This document shows positions 1-6,802 of a stretch of 64,000 nt of DNA, piece after piece. The DNA comes from JABDPF01 sp037384065 (GTDB lineage Bacteria > Pseudomonadota > Gammaproteobacteria > Xanthomonadales > SZUA-36): contig JARROJ010000021.1 in the NCBI GenBank assembly GCA_037384065.1, forward strand, positions 1 to 64,000, written 5' to 3'. Under the pieces are notes generated by a model, which ran no database searches, was not told where the DNA came from, and saw nothing but the letters and a program-made list of their open reading frames with translations. How positions within the stretch are numbered: position 1 is the stretch's first letter; each line of letters opens with the position of its first letter. A program made the translations under genes and the position numbers.

Positions 1-2
1 GT

Positions 3-347
3 TTACCCCGGCGGCCACTCCATTTGCCGCCCGCCCAGCAGGTGCAGATGAATGTGATAGACGGCCTGCCCGCCCTGGTCTCCGCAGTTCATGACCAGTC
101 GATAACCATCCTCTGAAAACCCCTCCTTTCGGGCCAGGTCGGCGGCCACCAGGAACATCTGGCCGACGAGCTCGGCATGCCGTTCGTCAAGGTCGTTTAC
201 CGTTCGAATGTGTTCCTTCGGAATAATCAGAATATGGGTGGGTGCTTGCGGACTGATATCCCTGAACGCCAGCAGATCGTCAGTTTCGTAAACGATGTCT
301 GCGGGTATTTCCCGCTCGATGATCTTAAGAAACAGGTCGTCGGCCAT
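3..347 (-). CDS. hinT: HIT-family purine nucleotide phosphoramidase (HinT-like)
   Basis: A 114-residue histidine-triad protein. The C-terminal triad H98-x-H100-x-H102 lies in YHIHLHLLGG, as in HinT enzymes that hydrolyse adenosine 5'-phosphoramidates and related acyl-AMPs in the cytoplasm. Length matches bacterial HinT (about 115-120). An ATG exists five codons upstream at 362, but GGAGAA sits about 8 bases before the ATG at 347 and the residues after it (MADDLFLKII) match the family start, so 347 is preferred. It is transcribed divergently from the MGMT gene. Confidence 0.93.
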   Translation of the reverse strand: MADDLFLKIIEREIPADIVYETDDLLAFRDISPQAPTHILIIPKEHIRTVNDLDERHAELVGQMFLVAADLARKEGFSEDGYRLVMNCGDQGGQAVYHIHLHLLGGRQMEWPPG

Positions 348-382
348 TCCGTTCTTCTCCATTTCACGCGATTGACACCAAA

Positions 383-411
383 GTATTAAATGGTTCTGAC
401 TGCCGGCGCAA
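383..411 (-). promoter_or_regulatory. Candidate sigma-70 promoter of hinT
   Basis: On the minus strand TTGCGC (406-411) and TAATAC (383-388) are separated by 17 bases, about 35 bases upstream of the hinT start. This is a prediction by eye. Confidence 0.45.
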
Positions 412-453
412 GAATCGGGTGGCCCGGAATGCCAGCCGCATTACAATTCGCCC

Positions 454-1329
454 ATGGACCGATCCGAGACGTTTCATCGTGTGAGCGAAATCCTCGACTG
501 GCTCGCGGCGCACCGCACGCAACAGCCCGGGCTGTCGGAGATCGCCGACGCGACAGGGATGAGCCCGTACCACCTGCAACGCACTTTTCAGCGCTGGGCC
601 GGCATATCGCCAAAACAGTTCCTGAAGGCGCTGACCCGCGAGGCCGCCATTGCCCGGCTCAGTCGCGGCGACACGGTCCTCGATGCCGCACTGGAAACCG
701 GGTTGTCCGGACCCGGCCGCTTGCACGACCTGTTACTGACCACCGAAGCGCTGACACCCGGCGAGGTCAATCGGGGCGGCGCGGAGGTAACGTTCCGGTT
801 TGGTTTCGGCGAGTGCCTGTTCGGACTTGCGCTCATTGCCTGGAACGAACGCGGCATCAATTTTCTGGGCTTCTGTAACGACGTCGATCCGCGGGATGCG
901 CTGGGCGAGTTGCGCGACCGGTGGCCCAATGCGAGCTACGTTCGGGACGAGGCCGGAGCGCGCGACTGGCTGAACCGTGTTTTTGCGGATGCGCCGACAA
1001 CGCCCCTGCCCCTATGGTTACGCGGCAGCCCGTTCCAATTGCGCGTGTGGGAAGCATTGCTTGCCGTCCCCGAGGATGCCAACGTCAGCTACGGGCAGAT
1101 CGCGCGGGCCGTCGGCGCGCCGGGCGCGGCTCGGGCCGTGGGTAATGCCGTGGGGGGCAATCCGATTGCGTGGATCATCCCCTGCCACCGCGTGATCCGC
1201 GGCATGGGCGAACTCGGCGGCTACCGTTGGGGTGTTTCCACGAAACGCGCGATGATCGGGTACGAACACGCAAAGGCGCGGCTCACCCCGCGGGGCCGAG
1301 ATCGACGATCACATCGTCCCAGCGGGTGA
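454..1329 (+). CDS. AraC-type HTH / O6-methylguanine-DNA methyltransferase fusion
   Basis: A 291-residue protein in two parts. Residues about 5-100 form an AraC-type DNA-binding domain (LSEIADATGMSPYHLQRTF is the first helix-turn-helix). Residues about 105-275 form a methylguanine methyltransferase with the suicide cysteine C244 in IPCHRV and the helix-turn-helix/Arg finger region before it. This is the architecture of Ada without its N-terminal zinc methyl-phosphotriester domain. It should remove O6-alkyl groups from guanine in DNA. Whether it still activates transcription is unclear, because the usual methylation switch (Cys38 of Ada) is absent. Its 3' end overlaps the convergent SDR gene by 47 bases. 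Confidence 0.9.
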   Translation: MDRSETFHRVSEILDWLAAHRTQQPGLSEIADATGMSPYHLQRTFQRWAGISPKQFLKALTREAAIARLSRGDTVLDAALETGLSGPGRLHDLLLTTEALTPGEVNRGGAEVTFRFGFGECLFGLALIAWNERGINFLGFCNDVDPRDALGELRDRWPNASYVRDEAGARDWLNRVFADAPTTPLPLWLRGSPFQLRVWEALLAVPEDANVSYGQIARAVGAPGAARAVGNAVGGNPIAWIIPCHRVIRGMGELGGYRWGVSTKRAMIGYEHAKARLTPRGRDRRSHRPSG

Positions 1330-1990
1330 CCCCGTCCAGGTAATCCATGATTCGCTGAGCGGCGTTCGAAGGCTCCGGAACCTGCTGCGGGTTTTCCGAA
1401 TGATAGACACGCGCTCGAATGGCGGACCGCAACGGCCCCGGGTTCACCCCGCGCACCTCGATTCCGGACGACCGCGTCTCCGCGGCCAGCTGGGCGATCA
1501 TCGTCGCAAGGGCATGCTTGCCGACGCCGTACGCGCCCCACAGCGGTCCGGCGACTTTTTCCAGGTCCTCGAGCAGAAAAACGACCTTGCCGGCCGAGGC
1601 CTCGCGCAGCAGCGGCAGCGCACGCGCGGTCAGCAACCAGGGCGCATTCAGATTGACCTGCATGTGCACCAGCCACTCGGCCGGATCGACGTGCTCCAGC
1701 GGCGTCAGACCCGAGAAATGGGCGGCGCAATGCACGATCGCGTCGAGGCCGCCGAAGCTTTGCTGCAGCGTGTCCAGCAATTCATCGATTTCGTCCGGGC
1801 TCACGCCGGCAAGATCCATCGGATGCAGCACGGGTTCACCGTCGCCGGAACCATCGACGGCATCGAACAGGCGGTTCAGTCCACGCGTATCCTTGTCGAT
1901 CATCACGGCGCGCCAGCCGCGCGCGCAGGCCAGCGCCGTGACCGCAGCGCCGAGCGCTCCCGCCGCTCCCGTGACCAGCAACGTTCTCAT
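1283..1990 (-). CDS. SDR-family protein, YciK-like, lacking the catalytic Ser
   Basis: A 235-residue short-chain dehydrogenase/reductase fold. The nucleotide-binding loop TGAAGALG is at residues 7-14 and the YxxxK pair is Y154/K158 (WGAYGVGK, as in YciK). Thirteen residues before the Tyr, where the catalytic Ser normally lies, the residue is Glu (E141, in LLEDLEKV). In Pseudomonas the YciK-type SDR follows ubiG and mupP; here those genes lie just upstream on the same strand with fmdB and one extra gene between, which supports the family assignment. The ATG at 1990 is preceded by an AGAGAGA-like site; an alternative ATG lies at 2002. Activity is unknown. Confidence 0.82.
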   Translation of the reverse strand: MRTLLVTGAAGALGAAVTALACARGWRAVMIDKDTRGLNRLFDAVDGSGDGEPVLHPMDLAGVSPDEIDELLDTLQQSFGGLDAIVHCAAHFSGLTPLEHVDPAEWLVHMQVNLNAPWLLTARALPLLREASAGKVVFLLEDLEKVAGPLWGAYGVGKHALATMIAQLAAETRSSGIEVRGVNPGPLRSAIRARVYHSENPQQVPEPSNAAQRIMDYLDGVTRWDDVIVDLGPAG

Positions 1991-2145
1991 GTCTCTCTGC
2001 ACATCGTGCCCCGCTTCGATCGCAAACGTGTGGCGGAGTGTACCCGTTCGGCACGCCGCTGGGTATTCGAACCCCGCGGTCGGCGCAACCGGGCGTGTTT
2101 GGGTTTAGAATGCGAAACGGAACAGGACTGGCGAAACACACACCC

Positions 2146-2427
2146 ATGCCCATCTACGAATACCGACCGGCAAGCGACCGGCACTGCGACTACTGCGTCG
2201 ACGGCTTCGACGTCCTGCGAAAGATGCAGGATCCGCCGCTCGAGCGATGCCCGCGATGCGGCGCGCCGGTCACCCGCTGCATTTCGGCGCCCAACCTCGC
2301 AACGTCCGGCCCCGACATGAGCGAGTCGAATATCGAAAAACACGGTTTCACCCAATACCGGAAAGTCGAAAAAGGCGTGTACGAAAAAACGGCCGGCAAA
2401 GGTCCGGACTTCATTTCTGACGATTGA
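2146..2427 (+). CDS. FmdB-family zinc-ribbon protein
   Basis: A 93-residue protein starting MPIYEYRP, the hallmark of the FmdB/CxxC_CXXC_SSSS family. It has two CxxC pairs (C14/C17 and C35/C38) that should bind one zinc. The family was named after a putative regulator of formamidase, but its general role is unsettled. The frame is open upstream to 2038; 2146 is chosen because the family begins at MPIYEY. It is divergent from the SDR gene, and its end overlaps the squalene-synthase-like gene by 17 bases tail to tail. Confidence 0.85.
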   Translation: MPIYEYRPASDRHCDYCVDGFDVLRKMQDPPLERCPRCGAPVTRCISAPNLATSGPDMSESNIEKHGFTQYRKVEKGVYEKTAGKGPDFISDD

Positions 2428-3250
2428 TCCGGCGCGCCAGGGACCAAGCGGCCAGAAACTCGCGAACCCGCACGCGCGCCACGACCGCCGGGTAGCCCTC
2501 AGGCGCCGATCCACGCATTGAACGGTGCTTGCGACGCACCAGAAGATCCATGACGTAAATATGCGCAAGCGACTGATTTATATTTGATATATCAATAGAT
2601 TCGGCGGAAGAACCCGGCTCGGGCGCGAGGATTTCGGCGATGATGCGGGCCGTCTGCGCTTCCCGGCCCGAGGCGAACAGCTCCGAGCGTTGCAGACCTT
2701 CCCGCGCCAGCAGACTGAGCGGCGCCCACCAGGGATCGGGCGATTCGCCGGACACGAAGCAGTCGGTCAGAAGCGACCACAAGCCCCGGCGCGCTGCCAG
2801 ACCCTCATCGATACCATCGGGATCGGCCTGCCCGAGCGCCGCTTCGAGCTCCAGCAGCGGCCGTCCCTGCGCCGCGCAGAAGCGCCGCAACGCCGCGACG
2901 TCCGTCATGGCGGGTCGTTCCAGGCGATGCTCCACCTGGTCGACCAGACGCGCGAATGCGGTGCGATCGAGCCGCGCCTGACCGCCGTGATGCAGTTCGC
3001 ATAAAGCCGGATGCCGGCTTTGCGCCGGATCGTCCGCCAGGCACTCCTGGCGCCACCAGGCCAATTGCGTGCGGGCCGCGCCCTCTTCCTGCGAACGTCG
3101 GCCGATTCGCTGCACCAGGTCGAACAGCGCGTACAACGCCGTCAGTTGCCGCGGTCTCTGCGGCGCAAGGATACCGGATACGCGAAACAGCGGGTTGCCG
3201 GCGAAAGCGTGCTCCCGGCAGAACCGGGTATCGTTGGTCTCCGCGGTCAC
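2411..3250 (-). CDS. Squalene/phytoene synthase-like protein without Asp-rich motifs
   Basis: A 279-residue all-alpha protein with squalene/phytoene synthase landmarks: an N-terminal FRVSGILAPQRPRQLTALYALFDLV stretch in place of the usual LYAFCR-DDIVD region, then LAWWRQE. Position 44 onward reads DLVQRIG, so the first diphosphate/Mg-binding DxxxD is lost. The later ILRD-type second motif is also not recognisable. It therefore resembles catalytically dead homologues (the NDUFAF6 group) more than true synthases. It starts at GTG (3250) inside a GTGA overlap with the mupP stop, so it is translationally coupled to mupP in the mtaD-ubiG-mupP run. Function is unknown; a role in quinone or respiratory complex assembly is speculation from context. 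Confidence 0.68.
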   Translation of the reverse strand: MTAETNDTRFCREHAFAGNPLFRVSGILAPQRPRQLTALYALFDLVQRIGRRSQEEGAARTQLAWWRQECLADDPAQSRHPALCELHHGGQARLDRTAFARLVDQVEHRLERPAMTDVAALRRFCAAQGRPLLELEAALGQADPDGIDEGLAARRGLWSLLTDCFVSGESPDPWWAPLSLLAREGLQRSELFASGREAQTARIIAEILAPEPGSSAESIDISNINQSLAHIYVMDLLVRRKHRSMRGSAPEGYPAVVARVRVREFLAAWSLARRINRQK

Positions 3251-3900
3251 TGGACCAGCCTGAGAAGATCACCCGGCGCGCCAATCCGCACGCTGTTGGC
3301 GATGACGTCGCCATGCAGTTCGTGCGATCCGTAACCGTACAGAACCGCCGCGGTCCGGGTGCCGGCCGCCTCGCCCGCCTGGATATCGCGCACGTCGTCG
3401 CCCACGAAGACCGTTTCTGCAGGGTCAGCGTCCAGTTGACGGCAGGCCAGAAGCACCGGCGCCGGGTCCGGCTTCTTGCGCGGCAAGGTGTCACCGCACA
3501 CCACGCTGCCCGGCCGCTGCGTGAACTGCATCGCATCGATGATCGGCCAGGTCAGCGACTCGACCTTGTTGGTGACGATGCCCCAGCGTACCCCCTTCAT
3601 CGCCAGCGTCGCGAGCAACTCCGGAATGCCGTCGTAAAGACGGCTGTCGATACAGCTGTGCTCGGCATAATGGGCCAGGAACCGTTCGCGCCAGGTCTCG
3701 AACTGCGCCTGCCCAGCCGCCGGCATTCCGGCTTGCAACAGGCCAAGCGCGCCTTTCGAGGCGAAACGCGCACAGTCCTCGACCGGCAGCGGGTCCAGGC
3801 CCTCCGATCGCCGCACCCAGTTGAGGGAGCGAACCAGATCGGGCGCGGAATCGAGCAGCGTGCCGTCCAGGTCGAACAGCATGGCCCGCACCGGGTTCAT
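3247..3900 (-). CDS. mupP: HAD phosphatase, MupP (MurNAc 6-phosphate phosphatase)
   Basis: A 217-residue HAD-superfamily hydrolase. The nucleophile motif is FDLDGTLLDSAPD (D10, D12); motif II T is in GIVTNK, the motif III Lys in RKKPDP, and the acidic motif IV is VGDDVRDIQAG. Sequence alone allows Gph (phosphoglycolate phosphatase). However, the ubiG-mupP-yciK neighbourhood is that of Pseudomonas MupP, which dephosphorylates MurNAc-6P in peptidoglycan recycling. Its partner genes amgK/murU are not in the window, so the specificity rests on context. Its ATG overlaps the ubiG stop by ATGA. Confidence 0.85.
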   Translation of the reverse strand: MNPVRAMLFDLDGTLLDSAPDLVRSLNWVRRSEGLDPLPVEDCARFASKGALGLLQAGMPAAGQAQFETWRERFLAHYAEHSCIDSRLYDGIPELLATLAMKGVRWGIVTNKVESLTWPIIDAMQFTQRPGSVVCGDTLPRKKPDPAPVLLACRQLDADPAETVFVGDDVRDIQAGEAAGTRTAAVLYGYGSHELHGDVIANSVRIGAPGDLLRLVQ

Positions 3901-4613
3901 GCAGCGGGCTTTTCGGCGTGCGCGAGGTAATTGACCCGAACGTTTCCGCCCAGCATCACGCTGCGCGTTACCGGATTGTAGTGCACGCCGGTCACATCGC
4001 GCAGGACCAGGCCCGCATCGCGCAGCCATGCCGCCAGCTCGGACGGTCGAATGAACCGGTCGTAGCGGTGGGTGCCGCGTGGCAGCAGCCGGGCGACGTA
4101 CTCCGCGCCCACGATCCCCAGTGCGAACGCCAGCGGTGTGCGGTTCAGGGTGGACAGAAAGACCTGCCCCCCCGGTTTGAGCAGTGCGGCCAGCGCGCGG
4201 ACGACCGAAGCCGGATCCGGGACGTGCTCCAGCATTTCCATGCAGGTGACGACGTCGAAACGGGCCCCGGCCTCCTGCGCCATGTCCTCCACCGTGATTT
4301 CCCGATAATCGACATCGAGTTTCGATTCGTGCAGGTGCAGGCGCGCGGTCGCGAGCACCCGCGGCGCCACGTCGATACCGGTGACCTTCGCGCCGGAACG
4401 GGCCAGGGACTCGGCCAGAATGCCGCCGCCGCAACCGACATCGATCGCTTCGGCGCCGTCGAGTTCCACGCGCTCGGCAACGAACCTCAGGCGGGCCGGG
4501 TTCAGTTCGTGCAGCGGCCGGAAAGGCCCTTCGGGATCCCACCAGCCGGTGGCGATCGAATCAAATTTCTGGCGTTCCGCCGGGTCGATGTTCGCTGCGT
4601 TATCGCTGGTCAT
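3897..4613 (-). CDS. ubiG: Ubiquinone biosynthesis O-methyltransferase UbiG
   Basis: A 238-residue class I SAM-dependent methyltransferase. Motif I is AIDVGCGGGILAE, and the post-motif region CMEMLEHVPDP is typical of UbiG/Coq3, which carries out both O-methylations in ubiquinone synthesis at the inner membrane face. The N-terminal KFDSIATGWWDPEGPFRPLHELNP signature is also diagnostic. The start at 4613 (MTSDNAANID) has CAGAGAG just upstream; longer readings from 4709 would run into mtaD. It lies 25 bases after mtaD and overlaps mupP. Confidence 0.95.
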   Translation of the reverse strand: MTSDNAANIDPAERQKFDSIATGWWDPEGPFRPLHELNPARLRFVAERVELDGAEAIDVGCGGGILAESLARSGAKVTGIDVAPRVLATARLHLHESKLDVDYREITVEDMAQEAGARFDVVTCMEMLEHVPDPASVVRALAALLKPGGQVFLSTLNRTPLAFALGIVGAEYVARLLPRGTHRYDRFIRPSELAAWLRDAGLVLRDVTGVHYNPVTRSVMLGGNVRVNYLAHAEKPAA

Positions 4614-4638
4614 CTCTCTGTACTCTTCGACGCCCGGT

Positions 4639-5994
4639 TCAGACCGTGTCGGAGCGGGCCAGTCGCGCCCGCCACCGCTCGGCCGAAGCGAGGACCTCCG
4701 ATTCATCAATGGTCGTCAGCCGACCGGAATTCAAGACCCGCCGGCCGGCCACCCACACATCCGAGACCTGTCCGCTCGATGCGGCATAAAGCAGTTGCGA
4801 GACCACGTTGTGCAGGGGCTGGGTTGCCGGCGTAGCCAGATCGATGGCGCACAGATCGGCTTGTTTGCCGGCCTCGATCGATCCGATGTCGTCCGCCATG
4901 CCAAGAGCGCGCGCGCCGTTCAGCGTCATGATCTCCAGCGCCTGCCCGGCACTGAGCACCCGGGCGTCACCGGCCACGGCCTTGGCCAGCAGCGCGGCCG
5001 TCTGCGTTTCGGCCAGCAGGTCGAGATCGTTGTTGCTGGCCGCGCCATCGGTGCCGATCGCGACGTTCACGCCGGCGTCCAGCAACGCACCGACCGGGCA
5101 GAACCCGCTCGCCAGCTTGAGATTCGACTGCGGACAGTGCACCACGCTGGCGCCCGTCGCCGCGATCTTCGCGATATCGTCGGCCGACGTGTGCACCATG
5201 TGCACCGCCTGCAGGCGCTCGTTCAGCAGACCCTGCTGCTCGAGACGGCTGACCGGGTGAACGTCGTGCTGCTGGTACGACTGCTTGATTTCCCACTCGG
5301 TCTCCAGCAGATGGATGTGCACCGGGAGCGCGCGTTCGCGCGACAGCGCGGCGATGCGCGCCAGCGTGTCGTCCGACACCGTATACGGCGAATGCGGCGA
5401 GAGCGTGAACCGCAGCAGGGGATCGGCGCCCCAGGCGTCCAGCAGGGCGAGGCCCTTTTCGATGTAGCGGTCGACACTGGTCGCCCAGGCCGACTCGAAC
5501 TCGATGATGGTGATGCCGATACTCGCCCGCATGCCGACCTCGCGGCAGACGTCGATCGTCGCATCGGGAAAGAAGTACATGTCGTTGAAGCAGGTCGTGC
5601 CCGAACGCAGCATCTCGGCAACGGCGAGGCGGGTGCCGTCGCGCACGAATTCCGGTGCGACGTGCCGTCGCTCCGCCGGCCAGATGTGCTCCTGCAACCA
5701 GGTGGTCAACGCCATGTCGTCGGCATAGCCGCGCAACAGGCTCATCGGGGCATGCGTGTGCGCGTTGACCAGCCCCGGAAGCAGCACGTGCCCCGGCAGT
5801 TCGACGCGGTCCGCCGCCGGCCAGCGCGCCTGCGCCTCTTCCCGCGGAACGATGCCGGCGATCCGGTCTCCACAGACCGCCACCGAATGGGCCTCGAGGA
5901 CCTGCCCGCGCGGCCGCACCGGCACCACGTACCCGGCGTCGATCAGGGTGACCGGCCCGGCTGGGGCCGTCGCGCGGGACGCGATGGCGCTCAT
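4639..5994 (-). CDS. mtaD: Amidohydrolase, MTA/SAH deaminase family (MtaD/TRZ-ATZ)
   Basis: A 451-residue metal-dependent deaminase of the AtzA/TrzN/MtaD group. Metal ligands are visible as NAHTH (residues about 76-80), HIHLLETEWE, HMVH and GTDGAASN. Enzymes of this group deaminate S-adenosylhomocysteine and 5'-methylthioadenosine. Its place directly upstream of ubiG, which produces SAH, matches Pseudomonas and fits SAH disposal. 8-oxoguanine deamination is a less likely alternative. It starts 10 bases after efp, so it is probably co-transcribed with it. Confidence 0.87.
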   Translation of the reverse strand: MSAIASRATAPAGPVTLIDAGYVVPVRPRGQVLEAHSVAVCGDRIAGIVPREEAQARWPAADRVELPGHVLLPGLVNAHTHAPMSLLRGYADDMALTTWLQEHIWPAERRHVAPEFVRDGTRLAVAEMLRSGTTCFNDMYFFPDATIDVCREVGMRASIGITIIEFESAWATSVDRYIEKGLALLDAWGADPLLRFTLSPHSPYTVSDDTLARIAALSRERALPVHIHLLETEWEIKQSYQQHDVHPVSRLEQQGLLNERLQAVHMVHTSADDIAKIAATGASVVHCPQSNLKLASGFCPVGALLDAGVNVAIGTDGAASNNDLDLLAETQTAALLAKAVAGDARVLSAGQALEIMTLNGARALGMADDIGSIEAGKQADLCAIDLATPATQPLHNVVSQLLYAASSGQVSDVWVAGRRVLNSGRLTTIDESEVLASAERWRARLARSDTV

Positions 5995-6004
5995 CGACGG
6001 GCGG

Positions 6005-6574
6005 TCAGTCCTTGACCCGGGATACGTACTCTCCGGTCCGGGTGTCCACCCGGATCACCTCGTCGTTGTCCACGAACAGGGGAACGCGCACCACCGCGCC
6101 CGTCTCCAGGGTCGCCGGCTTGCCGCCGCCACCGGACGTGTCCCCGCGCACGCCCGGGTCGGTGTCGACGATGCGCAGTTCGGTGAAATTCGGCGGGGTC
6201 ACGCTCAGCGGCTCGCCGTTGTACAGCATGACCTGGCAGCGGTCTTCCTCCTTCAGCCACAGCACGCCGTCGCCCATCGCGTCTTTTGCGACTTCGTACT
6301 GCTCGTAGCTGCCCGGGTCCATGAAGTGCCAGAACTCGCCGTCGTTGTAGAGGTACTGGACCTCGGTCTCGAAAATGTCGGCCGCTTCCACGGACTCGCC
6401 GGACCGGAACGTACGCTCCACGACGCGGCCGGTCTTCAGGTTGCGGACCTTGACGCGGTTGAACGCTTGCCCCTTGCCCGGTTTGACGAACTCGTTTTCG
6501 ACGATATTGTACGGTTCGCCATCCAGGATGATCTTCAGGCCGCTCCTGAATTCGTTGGTGCTGTAGCTTGCCAT
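6005..6574 (-). CDS. efp: Translation elongation factor P
   Basis: A 189-residue EF-P with KOW-like N-terminal and two OB domains. The loop FVKPGKGQAF places K34 at the tip, the residue that EpmA lysylates in enterobacteria, so this is the lysine type rather than the Arg/rhamnose type of Pseudomonas. EF-P relieves ribosome stalling at polyproline. The start at 6574 (MASYSTNEF) is preceded by TCGGAGG and matches E. coli EF-P; the frame runs open further upstream without family similarity. Confidence 0.97.
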   Translation of the reverse strand: MASYSTNEFRSGLKIILDGEPYNIVENEFVKPGKGQAFNRVKVRNLKTGRVVERTFRSGESVEAADIFETEVQYLYNDGEFWHFMDPGSYEQYEVAKDAMGDGVLWLKEEDRCQVMLYNGEPLSVTPPNFTELRIVDTDPGVRGDTSGGGGKPATLETGAVVRVPLFVDNDEVIRVDTRTGEYVSRVKD

Positions 6575-6728
6575 CACGGCCTCCGACAGTTGAAAAAAGG
6601 AATGATAACGCGATCCCATGCACGGCACCACGCGCGGCCCGGCCGAGTGTCAATTTTTACCTCTTTCGTCCATAATCCAGAGGAACCCCCAATTCCGACA
6701 ATCATTCAATCAGGTTTCAAAACCTACG

Positions 6729-6765
6729 CTAATTAATTGATTAGATGTTGATATCTATGTTACAA
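6729..6765 (+). promoter_or_regulatory. Candidate promoter with overlapping palindrome
   Basis: TTGATT (6737-6742), a 17-base spacer and TTACAA (6760-6765) form a plausible sigma-70 promoter in an AT-rich stretch 40-70 bases before the FimX-like gene. CTAATTAATTGATTAG (6729-6744), palindromic except for one base pair, overlaps the -35 element and could be an operator. Confidence 0.4.
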
Positions 6766-6802
6766 CCGTTAAGGTCGTGAGGGGCAAGGAGGCCAACTAA
6801 CG

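Noticed and set aside
3247..3900. Phosphoglycolate phosphatase (Gph) as the name
   Set aside because: Sequence allows it, but the ubiG-mupP-yciK-type neighbourhood favours MupP.
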